Assembly: GCA_049999765.1 (NCBI GenBank)
Contig: JBNGIQ010007728.1
Location: 1-21,818 of the forward strand
DNA length: 21,818 nucleotides
From: Phaeoceros laevis
Lineage: Eukaryota; Anthocerotophyta; Anthocerotopsida; Notothyladales
Direction of reading: 5' to 3'
This document shows positions 9,801 through 21,604 of this stretch, in pieces. Made by a program: the position numbers and the translations under genes. Within the stretch, counting starts at the first letter, position 1; each line of letters opens with the position of its first letter. Under the pieces are notes generated by a model, which worked only from the letters and a program-made list of their open reading frames with translations, did no database searches and was not told the DNA's origin.

Positions 9801-11228
9801 CTAGTAATTGCACTGAAACACCCTTTCCACTGCAAAATCCTGCCTCTGCGAGGCCTCTGCCGACCAGAGGAACATGCCAGGGATGCTCCCACTCTGCTTG
9901 TGAAGCAGGTCGACGGCAGAGAAGAAGTCCTGGCCCTGCAGGCCTCTGCCCCCCGGGCCGATCTCAGTGCTGGGCAGCAGCTTCTCCCTGGGGAACTTTC
10001 GTGCAATCCGGTTGTAGTCCTCCACGTACGCTTCCACAGAGGTGTGGTTGGTGCCGTAGAACTGGTAGTTCACGTAGTCGATGTAGACCCCGTACTGCGC
10101 CAGGAGGCGGGTGTAAGGCACGATGGTGAGATTGTAGGGCGCGACGGTGACCAGGCTGATGGTCCTGCGCTGCTTCAGGGTCTTGATCACCTCGCCCATG
10201 GCGGACGGGAAGGTGCTGGACTGGGTGAAGTTCTCGTAGTCGATGTCGATGCCGTCCAGGTGGTACGTCTGGCTCAAGTTGGTCAGCGAGTCCACCGCGT
10301 TCCTCACCCACACCGCCTCGTCCTTGGGGTTGTACCACTTGATCAGGCGCGTGTCGTTGGCGCTCACGTACTGGCTGTAGCCTGCGAGGCTGGCGATGAC
10401 CCGCACCCCGGGGTGCTCGGCCTTGAAGGCCTGCACGGCGGCAGGGGTGATGGTTTCCACCCAGTTGGGCCGGAAAATCCCGTTCTGGACGTTGCCCTTG
10501 TCGTCCGCGTCCAGCAGGAAGGAGAGCGCCAGGACCTGGTCCACTGTGTCCCGCCGGGGGACGCTTTGGAGGGAGATGGGCCCTCCCACAGCCCCCAGGT
10601 AATCGATCAGGACCTTCTTCTTCCAGTTCTTGGCCATGGGTTTGTTGATCAGCCTGGAAGAGGAGGAGCAGGTGGAGACGCAAACGGGCTGCCCAACTCG
10701 TGTGGGGAGGTCGGAGCAGTTGAGGTTGGGGTTCACGGAGGTGAAGGCGGATGGAGAAATGCCCCAGGCTTTGGAAATGGAGGAGCAGGTCTCTCCCGCC
10801 TCGAGATTGTGGAGCTTTCCGCAGGAGCTCAGCTGGGGCTGCGGCCCCACGCACAAGGCTCGGCCCACAGTCAGGGTGGTGCAGTGGAGGGCTGGATTTA
10901 AGGTCAGAAGCTCCTGCAGGGACAGCCCGAATTGCACCGCCACCGAGTAGCACGAATCCCCTGCCTCAACGTGGTACAGCTCGTTGCAACCTGCATCATA
11001 CCGCAACAACACTTGTAAAACAATCACGAATCGAGTACCGGCTTTCTTCAGGAACATCAGGCAGGTCTGAGGCAAGCAAGGGAAACTTGTAGGTCTGTCT
11101 ACAATACCAGGATGGAAAAAAACAGCAGACGATGGCTGCAGCGACAGCGATGCTGCAACCAGCAGCGCCAAGAAAATCATCTTCTTGTCAGCATCATCTT
11201 GGGAAGTGGATGCCGGCGTTCGAGCCAT
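9801..11228 (-). CDS. LysM-LysM-GH18 chitinase (fern PrChi-A-like architecture)
   Basis: Predicted secreted chitinase that hydrolyses beta-1,4-linked N-acetylglucosamine polymers, with LysM modules for chitin binding. Exon 1 is 11108-11228 and exon 2 is 9801-10990; the phase-1 intron is 10991-11107. The product has 436 residues. An ATG at codon 17 gives a more typical signal peptide (MIFLALLVAASLSL) than the first ATG, so either start is possible. LysM1 spans about 42-88 (YHVEAGDSC to LCV) and LysM2 about 97-145 (LHNLEAGETC to VCV), each with paired cysteines. After a serine-rich linker, GH18 begins near 167. It contains DGIDIDYE at 286-293, so the DxxDxDxE motif is complete with E293 as acid/base, followed by NYQFY at 347-351 and a late W416. 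The family resembles plant class IIIb chitinases. Activity is inferred and has not been shown. Confidence 0.92.
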   Translation of the reverse strand: MARTPASTSQDDADKKMIFLALLVAASLSLQPSSAVFFHPGIVDRPTSFPCLPQTCLMFLKKAGTRFVIVLQVLLRYDAGCNELYHVEAGDSCYSVAVQFGLSLQELLTLNPALHCTTLTVGRALCVGPQPQLSSCGKLHNLEAGETCSSISKAWGISPSAFTSVNPNLNCSDLPTRVGQPVCVSTCSSSSRLINKPMAKNWKKKVLIDYLGAVGGPISLQSVPRRDTVDQVLALSFLLDADDKGNVQNGIFRPNWVETITPAAVQAFKAEHPGVRVIASLAGYSQYVSANDTRLIKWYNPKDEAVWVRNAVDSLTNLSQTYHLDGIDIDYENFTQSSTFPSAMGEVIKTLKQRRTISLVTVAPYNLTIVPYTRLLAQYGVYIDYVNYQFYGTNHTSVEAYVEDYNRIARKFPREKLLPSTEIGPGGRGLQGQDFFSAVDLLHKQSGSIPGMFLWSAEASQRQDFAVERVFQCNY

Positions 11229-11847
11229 TGCACCGCAAGACTTGGTAGTAAGTACTCTGAGTGGGTCAGCAGAAACAGATTCGATGTCCTCTGCTGGAAC
11301 CCACAAGAATCTTGAGGCCGTGGGGACGATTTATGTAGTAGGAAGGCGCTGATGAAGCAGCAAGGACTGCAGTGCTGGAAACATGTTTTGGAGCATTCCA
11401 AGTGGCAGGACGCTGCAGTGAATGTCAGAGCCGCCGGATTGAGGAATATCTTCATACCCAAAGCAAAGCACATGTACAGTTTTTACCCTGGGAGAACCAC
11501 AAAAAGTGAGTGTCCACAAGCAGGCAGACCTGTCCTGTGCCGCCGCCTCCTTGTTTGGACTGCCCTGGCTTTTTCGGTATTCTCGAGTGACTGATGTCGA
11601 GGCTCCTCGTGGCTTACATCTGGCAGGTTGGCGGGGTTGCTGGCCGGCCACAATGTCAGCTCCGGACACCTATTTTCAGCTCGCCAGAGGGGGCACATCT
11701 GAGACTCACAACGGCACTCCCGAAGAAGGCTACAGCTAGTCCTGAAGAAGAAACCGACGAAAGCTGCTCTTGACACTGGGGAAGGTCTGATCTGGTAGCC
11801 ACAGCTTTCACGACTTCTGACCAGTGTGGTACAAATTTTCAGGAGCC
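11229..11847. promoter_or_regulatory. Shared divergent promoter region of two GH18 genes
   Basis: The two chitinase-type genes start at 11228 (-) and 11848 (+) and point away from each other, so their promoters must lie within these 619 bp. On the minus strand a TATA-like CATAAATC (about 11330-11338) lies some 100 bp before the LysM gene start. For the plus gene I see no clear TATA; a W-box-like TTGAC is at 11770-11774, which is weak evidence for WRKY control. Overlapping frames in this stretch have no domains. Confidence 0.5.
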
Positions 11848-12965
11848 ATGGCACAGAGGCTGCACACTCAATTGGCTGGAAAACTTTGGTGCATGCTCTG
11901 TTTGTTGCTTATCCTCCCTGCAGCTTCAGGCCGCCAGATCGCGAACCCCTTCAACACTACAGGTATTCAAACGCCCCTCATCTGGCACCTTCATGAGCAT
12001 TCATCTAAAGTTTTAAGTAGCTACTCGTAGGTATACTCTTACAATGTGTGCACGCCTGAACATCAATTGCAGTCGGGACACAGCAACAACAACAGCCAGT
12101 GCTGGTGGAGTACTTGGGAGCCCTGGGGGAAGACTTTTACATAAACCAGGTCCCGGTTGTGGAGGCCACCGTCCCTTACTACCTGCTTCTCAGCTTCGCC
12201 ATCGACGCCCACCCCGACGGCAGCCAAGCCAACGGCGTCTTCTCCCCTTACTGGACGGAGACGCTGGACCCCAAATCCCTGGCCCAATTCAAGGCCGCAC
12301 ACCCCAACGTGAAGCTGCTGGCCAGCCTGAGCGGGTGGAGCATCTACACAACCCGCGGCAAGACCAAGACGCTGTTTTGGTACCAGCCCCGCAACGAGTC
12401 CGAATGGATCCACAACGCCGTCACCTCGCTCTCCAAGATTGTCCAGACCTACAGCCTGGACGGCATCGACGTCGACTACGAGAGCTTCCCCACGGTCAAC
12501 CGCTTCTCGCACCTCATGGGCACCGTCATCCAGCAGCTCAAATCGAGCGGCGCCATCAGCGTGGCCAGCATCACCCCCTTTAGCATCACCTCCAAGCACT
12601 ACCTTGGCCTGTTCCAAGAGTTCGGCTCCTACATCGACCTTGTCAACTACCAGTTTTACACGGACCGGGTGCCCACCGCCGCCAAGTTCGTGGAGCGCTA
12701 CAATCTCACCGGCCAGATCTGGGGGTTTGACAAATTGGTGGCCAGCTTCGCGATCGGGGGGCCGGGAGTGAGCGGCGACAACTTCTTCGTGGCCCTAGAC
12801 GAGCTCCAGACGTGGCTGTGGACGGAGAAGAAGCTGGTCGGGCCCAGCATAATGATATGGAGCGCGGAGGACGGCTCCAAATCCAAGCCTAGGTTCAAGT
12901 TCGAGAAACAAGCTCAGACGTTCGTCAAGAACCTCCAGGCTGCACATCCTGACTTCTTCTTCTAA
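11848..12965 (+). CDS. GH18 chitinase-like protein without LysM
   Basis: Predicted secreted glycoside hydrolase family 18 protein of the plant class III/IIIb type. Exon 1 is 11848-11962 and exon 2 is 12073-12965, joined by a 110-bp phase-1 intron; the product has 335 residues. The N-terminus is a signal peptide (hydrophobic core CMLCLLLILPAA), followed by a short linker with five glutamines. The GH18 barrel starts near residue 48 (VLVEYLGALG). DGIDVDYE at 168-175 gives a complete DxxDxDxE motif with E175, and NYQFY and IWSAE are also present. The catalytic domain is clearly homologous to that of the divergent neighbour, aligning over its length (YLGA, LSF, GIDxDYE, NYQFY, WSAE). It lacks both LysM modules, although the intron phase and position after the signal peptide match. 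Catalytic residues look intact; substrate is inferred. Confidence 0.92.
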
Positions 12966-15900
12966 TCAAACATCGCAATCAAACACCAGACATAAACTTC
13001 TTCTTCTTCTTCATTTTTTAGCAACTTCAAAGTTCGTGGGATAGTATAGATAGCTTGCGTGCGAGATAGCAGAGAAGGCGTGGCATGGTTTAGGAAGAGA
13101 AATCGAAAATTGGGTTGGCATCAAACAAATTTTTTGTTTCAGGCATTGTGCAATTCCTCATCCGCCTTTCGTGCGGTTCGTATGCCAGCTGTAGACGGCA
13201 GCTCCCTTGAAATTGCCCGAGAAATTCGCAGCTCAGCGGCATCGTGGCTGGAAGACGAGCTACAAGGGCAGGGTATTACCTCTGAACAGTGTGGTTCTGG
13301 TTGGCGCACCGACTTTCTCCTCCAGTCTGGGTCACTTGCCGTTTAGGGTGCTGCTTGCTCGGAAGTGCGGCTTGTGCTTGCAAGCCCTACCAGTTGTTGT
13401 TGAGGTTCTGGATTCTGTCCATCGGCAGAGGTCTGTGACCAGGAGAACTGTGACGGGCTTCTGTGTTGGCTCCCCTGATCACAAACCCCCTGCCGCTGTA
13501 CTGGTCCACCATGGGTTGTACTGTTCTGAGGCAGCGGCTCTGCTTTTCAAAGGTGATATCCGGGGGAGGTTAACTAGATCAGGTCTTTGCTGTTTTCAGC
13601 CAGGGTTTTCGCATAGGCTGCTTTGCTGGTGAAGTGAATGATGTGCATGAGCTGCGTGCGGGGCATGCTTCACAGCAGCTACACATCTTCAACACGAAAG
13701 TGTCTGCGGTTCTGGAAAAGAAGGATGCGTTGCACAAGAGCCCAGAATGTCTGTCTGGCGTTTCAAAGCTTCTTCCAACCCATTTTAGCATGTCGTTCAT
13801 GTTCTCATAGCAGCCTTCCTTGCGTCTTTGAATTCGTAACAGGCGTATCTAGAAGAAGCTCAGATTCCTTTGTTGGTGCCTTTTCTGTTGTTCTAGAGTG
13901 TGCGGATGACAGATCAACACCTATCACCGCATCTCCCTGACTAGGAAGATGGAGAAGGTGACGATGATAAAGGAGATCAAGAAGGACATGAAGGTCTGAG
14001 TGACGAGGCTGTCGGTGGAGAACCCAATCAAGGTGGAGACGTGAGCACCCGTCAAAGCCGAGTTGTTGGAAGAAGTTCTGGGGGTCAGAAAGAACAGGCG
14101 CAACGCTGTACATTCGTGGCATGGTCTATCAAGCACAGCTTGCTGCAACGTGGATGCCGACGTTCCTGACTTGGGAAACCTTCAAGACAGATTCAACATC
14201 AGTCTTCATGTTGCTCAAGCATACGATTTTGCTGAGCCTCATTAGGTCAGGGACGTAAGAGGCACTAGGGTTCTAAGGTAGTCATTCCAGGTCAGGGGTC
14301 ATTCCTTTCAGGCAGTACTTTTGCTGGATGCACGTGAAGCCTGATTTATACAACCATACGTCAAAAGCTCAGGAATGCTGAAAACCTATTGTCTAGTGCC
14401 CATCTTGCCATTTGATCCTCACAGAAGGTTTCTGGAATACTACTGATAGTATGAAGCACACTCTTTAACATTTGTCACTTTGTTCTGCAAACAGGGCGAG
14501 GCGAAAGTGAGTACCTCATGAGGGCTGCGGAGAATGCAAGGGCAGATGTTGAAGATATGGCAGCAACTGTAGTCCCCAGGACCAGCCCATCATACAGGCA
14601 TGGTGTTGTCGTCAGGTATCGCCACAAAAACTTCAGAGCAGAAATGCATCTGGAATCTGATACGCTCTGCATTTGTTGCCGAGGAATCCATTGGTGAATG
14701 TTGGGTATCTAGATCAGTTGTCTAGTTGGAAACGTGTAGCCCTTTGATACACGGACATAATTCTGGGAAAGAGAAATTGTAAACCCGACCCTACAAAGCG
14801 GTACACACCATTACACAGCATTCGGGATGTTATTCATCTGCTCTACAGCACTGGTCAAAACCTGATGAGACATGCTCGGAGTTCAGTTGGGAGAAGACTC
14901 AGACAAGAGTGCGTGGACTCTCGACACAGTAGGCTCTCTTGTCGAAGTCTCAACTGAAATCAACAAAATTTGTTCAGAACTTCAAAAATGCACACATGTA
15001 AAGGATGGAGAACGAGAGCAAGCCAAAAGCGATGTCGAATAGCGCCTCTGCCTCTGTTAAGGCACTTAAGAAACAGCAGAGTGAGGATTGTCCTAGCAGG
15101 TGGTGCAGACTCCCGAAGTGAGAGGTGAGGCGGATGCAGGGAAGAAGAAGCCGAGGAGGAACTCCGTGCAAGTCGGTAAAGGGCTTGCCTTAACGGTCGC
15201 CCTTTCCCATTCTTGTGGCTCATCTTCCTAACCGCCAGTCAGACTCTCACTACTAAGGGGCCAACTGTTAGGTTTCCACTTTCTGTGAACTCACTTGTAT
15301 ACATAATACATTCACTTGTAATACATATATGACTGTGGCTAACATATACTACATCAATAGTTACTCCAGACTTCTCTTTTCAATGACTCCTACCATCCGT
15401 TCAGTGCTCAAGGTAGCATTGGTATGTAGTGTACACCGTGCAGTACTTCAGCGCTGTTGTTTAGTTCTGTTTAGTGTTGTTGTTGGGAGAAGGAAGGTGA
15501 ACATGGGCAGAAGCTTTTGGCATTTGGTCTCTGAACACTCTCGGTGGCGCACCTCTGGAGTCTGGGGGTAACGAAATACTTGCGGATATGCAGGGACTTC
15601 CGCTCTTCCTCGTCAAGGGTTGAAAATAAGGCATGCCCTGCCATGGATGGGGAGTGGCGCATGGGGGATGGATGGAGAGTGGTGGGGCCCGCACATTAGG
15701 GGAGCGGGAGTAATAATGGCGAGGAAACATATCTCTCTCGGCCTCTCTCAATTGCTCCACAAGCACAGGTGCTCTCTCAAGTGTGACGAGATATCCACAA
15801 CAACCATCACCTAACTGTTGCCATCTGTATGGCTAGTTCCTCCAGATCTTCGCCCAGGCTTATTGTCGAGATCAGAAATGTTGCTTTCTCAGTTCCCGTC

Positions 15901-16380
15901 CTATAAATTGTTACAAGCATGGACTGAGATATGAAATCTGAAGCAAAAATGACACTGGGTTGGACTGATTGTGACACGTTCTGTTCAACTATCATTGACT
16001 ATCGATTACAAGTCACGCTGAGGAATGAGTCATCCTGAAACTGAACTTTTGTCGGCCCCAGAGTCCCAATTAATGGCTTCAAGATGGGGATGTGCGTGTT
16101 GCTCACCAGCCAGCCCAAGCGGCATCACTTATGTGACCTCTCACCAGTTGAGTTCACCTGGGGGGTCCTCAGAAGAAGCTCAACAAGAAACCTCTTGAAG
16201 GAAGCAGGAAGGCAGATCTATATACACCATGAGATCATGTCAACTTCCCTGTCGAGTGGCACCACTCAAGATTGGTGTGTACACTGAAGCTTTAACAGTC
16301 CTCATGAATCGTATGGCCAGATGGGAACCATAGATCTTTGCCGACGAGCAACCGTGACAAGGCCCGTCACCAGCATCTCA
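12966..16380. other. Interval with unassembled coding-like fragments
   Basis: No complete gene could be built here. Stretches on the plus strand with coding-like composition include about 13587-13808 (GEVNDVHELRAG.., KVSAVLEKKDALHKS), 13947-14170 (acidic GDDDKGDQEGHEG after a possible TAG acceptor), 14490-14695 (GESEYLMRAAENARADVEDM) and 14872-15045 (VSTEINKICSELQKC). The 13924-14148 segment is also open on the minus strand with a hydrophobic tail (SFLISFIIVTFSIFLV). These may be exons of one diverged or decayed gene, or of two. I do not recognise the family and the strand is uncertain. The part from about 15240 to 16380 shows nothing further. Confidence 0.3.
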
Positions 16381-16390
16381 CATGTGCTAC

Positions 16391-16399
16391 TATATATAA
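16391..16399 (+). promoter_or_regulatory. TATA box of the GH9 gene
   Basis: TATATATAA lies 91 bp before the start codon, which fits a start of transcription near 16420-16430 and a leader of about 65 nt. Confidence 0.55.
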
Positions 16400-16414
16400 T
16401 GAAGTTCTTGGTGA

Positions 16415-18646
<2,232 letters not shown>

Positions 18647-18676
18647 CTTGCTGTTGCAAATTGGAACGGCTTGGAC

Positions 18677-18682
18677 AATAAA
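18677..18682 (+). terminator. Polyadenylation signal of the GH9 gene
   Basis: AATAAA lies 31 bp after the stop codon. It is close to the stop but plausible. Confidence 0.45.
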
Positions 18683-18689
18683 ATTAGTT

Positions 18690-19521
18690 AGCTATTCTGG
18701 GGAATAACACCCCAAAGCATAAGGTTCTTGCGGAAGTAGACTACTCAAGTGACATTTCCTTAGATGAGGTTCCCTCAAACATGGGATACTAATAAGAGAT
18801 CTTTTTCAGGCGCTTTTGCTTCTGCAAACCAGGCATGATCCTAGCATACCTTGAAGTACATTGTTCTAGGGAAACCCGGAATTCATGTGTACATCCAAGA
18901 TATAAGAGTACATAAACATGATTTCTATTATAAGCCCCCATAAAGAAAAACCGGGCAGTGCTAGTGCTGGAAGCATAGAACAGTCCGCTGAGCATGGAGG
19001 ACACAAGGTGCACATTATTGCTTAGACGCATGGTTGACTTAGTGTGAGGAAGAATATTTGCATTCGCTTGCACCTGGAAATTCCTGGAAGTAAGCATGGT
19101 ACCGCATTAGCATAATTCTAGAACTAATGGCGACAAATATGGTGCAATTGTATGAACCCAATGACGGGTATGATTGAAGTAGGATCAAAATCTTTGACCT
19201 ATTTCAATAAAAATGACGTCCAGATTTTCAAGAATGCTTTCACTCTGAGGTACATTTACGGATATATACAGCAATGGCAGGACCTCTACTGATATATACA
19301 GCAATGGCAGGACTTCTTGAATCCAAATCTCGTGCAGAATCTCATGATTTATTTGAGTGCTACACTCGGCATATATTGCAGAACTCCATGCTTATCATTG
19401 TTTTTCTGAATATGTAACCCTACGTATAATCCTAGATATATGCATCTATCCTAATTCTACTACTAGCTGTGAGATTAGCTTTCGTCATTGGATGAATCCC
19501 AAAAGGACCACTAAGAAGCTT
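18690..19521. other. Intergenic, AT-rich
   Basis: No gene is visible. The only structure I see is the 30-bp tandem repeat listed separately. Confidence 0.5.
19260..19319. repeat. Two tandem 30-bp units
   Basis: GATATATACAGCAATGGCAG followed by GACCTCTACT (19261-19290) repeats as the same 20 bases followed by GACTTCTTGA (19291-19320). Confidence 0.9.
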
Positions 19522-20091
19522 CTAAAAGTGCCCACTCAGCTTGCAGCGCCCTTGGCAGCAAACGGGATCGAGCATTAACTCTGCTTTGAGAGACAATATC
19601 TCTTTGCTGATGCTGGCCACTCTTCTAACTCCCTCACGCTTTATTTCTATGATATACCACCTAAGGTGTGCTAACCGCTCCTCTATGGGTGTCTGGATGG
19701 CATCACTAAAATTTAGAGGTACACATAGCAATTTAAGGCTCAAGTAGAGACGGGCCTCCTTTTGCAACCTAGATAGAGGAGTTGGTGTACCTAGCTTCTC
19801 ACCCTCCATTTCTATCCGTAAGGAGGCAAGCTTCCTGCGCAAGAAGTGCTGCCTCGGTTCCTCTTCATCTATCCTATCCTCTTCATGGCCAATATAAGTT
19901 GTAGCTTTGACATGTGAGAGACACGGCTTCTTATAGTCTTGCCTTTTTTTTGAACGTGAAAGGCATGGCCTCTTATTTTCTTGCCTTACATTAGGAGACT
20001 CTTTTTCGTGGGCCCCCCGTTTCCTCTTGTTCCTTGCTTGCGTGGGTTCAGCTATCCTTGCTTCCATCTTAGATTCTAAGCTTTGTGCCAT
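19522..20091 (-). CDS. Basic protein with a 14-residue repeat, function unknown
   Basis: From the first ATG at 20091 the frame runs 189 codons to a stop at 19522. The frame is open a little further upstream without another ATG, so an upstream exon is possible. The N-terminal half is very basic (ARNKRKRG, ENKRPCL, SKKRQDYKK) and could serve as a nuclear localisation signal. A 42-bp in-frame tandem duplication encodes two related 14-residue units around KRPCLSRS and KKPCLSHV. The C-terminal half is predicted helical (EERLAHLRWYIIEIKREGVR). The codon use is AT-richer than in the enzyme genes of this window, so it may be transposon-derived or not a gene. No known domain is recognised. Confidence 0.4.
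   Translation of the reverse strand: MAQSLESKMEARIAEPTQARNKRKRGAHEKESPNVRQENKRPCLSRSKKRQDYKKPCLSHVKATTYIGHEEDRIDEEEPRQHFLRRKLASLRIEMEGEKLGTPTPLSRLQKEARLYLSLKLLCVPLNFSDAIQTPIEERLAHLRWYIIEIKREGVRRVASISKEILSLKAELMLDPVCCQGRCKLSGHF
19914..19997 (-). repeat. Two 42-bp tandem units within the basic frame
   Basis: GTGAGAGACACGGCTTCTTA at 19914 recurs as GTGAAAGGCATGGCCTCTTA at 19956. Both continue into TCTTGCCTT. The 42-bp period keeps the reading frame. Confidence 0.8.
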
Positions 20092-20454
20092 GTCAACAAA
20101 GCCAACACGTTTCTTCAAGTTACGCTTGCTATCTCAGCAGAAATAATTCCCCTCGACGTTATGTATATAGTGACTCCCCGTTCTTCAATAAATGAACCGA
20201 GAAAACCAAGTATAGGAAATGGCCGAGTTATTACTAGAAAACTTATAGTGACTAGAAAACTTTAAGCCTTCAAGTACAGAAAACTTCCGTTTCTGGTTGC
20301 GCCGTTCTAGGGCTTTGAGCCTTTGACGTAGATCATTTTGCCAGCGTTTTCACAGCCAGTGTTCAGTCAAGTTGTCCTGAATGTTCACACAGATAGCCAT
20401 GACCACCCTGTGTTTTCAAGACCACCCTGTTGTTCACAAGGCTTGCTTGCTTAC
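20092..20454. other. Intergenic with short duplications
   Basis: No gene is seen. ACTAGAAAACTT occurs at 20233 and 20251 (18-bp period), and GACCACCCTGT occurs at 20401 and 20421. No GH9 exon of the kind that should follow the orphan exon on the minus strand (with NMQYV) is visible here. Confidence 0.5.
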
Positions 20455-20557
20455 CAGGGGTGTAGGTGGCACCACCGCCGGGCATGATCCCGCACACGAA
20501 TGCATCGGCTTGGGTCTTGTAACCCTCCAGACCAGTACCCTTTCCAGCCAGGAAAAA
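20455..20557 (-). pseudogene. Orphan exon of a GH9 endoglucanase
   Basis: The 103-bp segment encodes FFLAGKGTGLEGYKTQADAF then VCGIMPGGGATYTPG. This corresponds to residues about 298-336 of the intact GH9 gene at 16490-18646 (MYYQNYDSSLQVYTAQADHF then VCSAIPN.. SPG). It is bounded by a CCCCAG acceptor and a GTAAGC donor. It enters in phase 0 and leaves in phase 1, exactly like exon 6 of the intact gene. Neither the preceding WDNK-containing exon nor the following NMQYV-containing exon is found nearby on this strand. It is therefore a single displaced or leftover exon, not a working gene. It is not a close copy of the neighbour, so it probably derives from another family member. Confidence 0.75.
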
Positions 20558-20728
20558 CTGGGGAAGTACCATGTGCAAGACAGCAGCGAAACTGCCCAGC
20601 CAGAAGGCTCTCCCGGCGAGGGCCACCGTATGTTTCGATCGCGAGGGTTTTGTACTCCAAGATTGGCGGAGTGATAAGGCAGTTTGACGCGACTGAATAT
20701 TATAAGGAAGCCATGAATCCGGCGCAGA

Positions 20729-21604
20729 TCACAAGCACACGTACCATTGAGCAGGACGGATCATATCCGAACTGACGTCTAGCGAAGGCGGGAGGATACA
20801 ACCGGCCACACCAGCAACGGCCTTCATGCAAATCGTCTTAACCTCGTCAAACCGCTCCGCTGCCAGTGAGACTTCTGCCAGCAGCTTCCAAGCGTACTCC
20901 TCACTTGCAACATCATAGTCCAATCTGCGCTTCAGGACAATATGCCCGCTTATCTCCCAGACAGCAGGGTTCACTCCAGTCTCCAGGACACACTGCTCCA
21001 CATCACCTCTAGCTTGTCGCTCTGCAAAGCACTGGAGGGACCAAACACCCAAGGAACCGTCATACAAAGCTGTGAATGACCCTTCAAGACATGGGCACCA
21101 CAGAACCTCAGAAGCCCTGGAGACATAATCTTGCCACAGCCCACAAGCACTATGCTCAATGGCAAAGGCGAAGAAACTCCAACCTGGGGAAACAGAAAGA
21201 CTCTGGCTCCTAGAGCTGTCGGATATCAAAACATTGAAAGGAAAATTGTGCTCTTGCAGTTCAATGCACGTTCTAGCCACGGCTAGTGAAAGCTCCTCAA
21301 AGCTGCTGCCCAGTTCGAAGACAAGCCCTCTGACAGGGTACTCCGATAGCTCTGAAAACTCTTACAATCAAGTTGTTCTGACGTGCGAGTCCTGGAACTC
21401 TGACACTTGGAGCCCGTTCCACGGGAAAGGATAGTAAGCCTGGGCACAGCACAAACTTCAGACACCGACCTGGACTCGCTCTAACAAAATGTAGCAGCAA
21501 CGGTTACCAATCACCTGAAAGTGCAGGTGGTTGATTGTGGCAAAAGCCCCAAGGCTGTTGTATCCAACACGAAAAAATGGATTGTCTGCTTCAACTGCCA
21601 ACAT
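20729..21604 (-). pseudogene. GDP-L-galactose phosphorylase (VTC2-type), 3' part with frameshifts
   Basis: The intact enzyme commits GDP-L-galactose to ascorbate synthesis. Recognised minus-strand exons: 21515-21604 (NPFFRVGYNSLGAFATINHL and HFQ, with the histidine motif HLHFQ), about 21184-21439 (AYY, FPVERAPS, YPVRGLVFE, FNVLISD, RVFLFPQ) and 20729-21031 (CFAERQARGDV, VNPAVWEISGH, ASEEYAWKLLAEVSLAAERF). The middle exon needs three frame changes: after AYY, at an AAAA run at 21355-21358 (plus strand), and before RVFLFPQ. Two in-frame stops (21362-21364 and 21368-21370) lie between the first two. Exons 1 and 3 are clean. Splice sites are retained at 21514/21440 and 21183/21032. No upstream exon is seen in 21605-21818, so the 5' end is outside the window or lost. 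Decay is the likeliest reading; clustered sequence errors are the alternative. Confidence 0.82.

Noticed and set aside
9900-10901. Long plus-strand open frame (333 codons) opposite the LysM-GH18 gene
   Set aside because: It is a shadow of GC-rich coding sequence. The minus strand has two LysM domains and a complete GH18 motif, while the plus frame has no domain and a V/G/D/H-biased composition.
12044-12617. Other-frame readings on both strands in the GH18-only gene
   Set aside because: Rich in P, R, Q and H without domains; explained by the G/C-rich third positions of the true frame.
14490-14695. Possible AP2-like domain (VVVRYRHKNFRAEMH)
   Set aside because: The resemblance is limited to a few residues; the core tryptophans and the WLG motif of AP2 domains are absent.
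14872-15045. Possible KAR5/GEX1-type nuclear fusion protein fragment (STEINKICSELQKC)
   Set aside because: The similarity is a short coiled-coil-like stretch, and the order of the other fragments does not fit that family.
15240-15300. Possible LTR boundary (TGTTAGG near AAGGGGCCAAC)
   Set aside because: No matching second repeat, primer binding site or polyprotein was found within the window.
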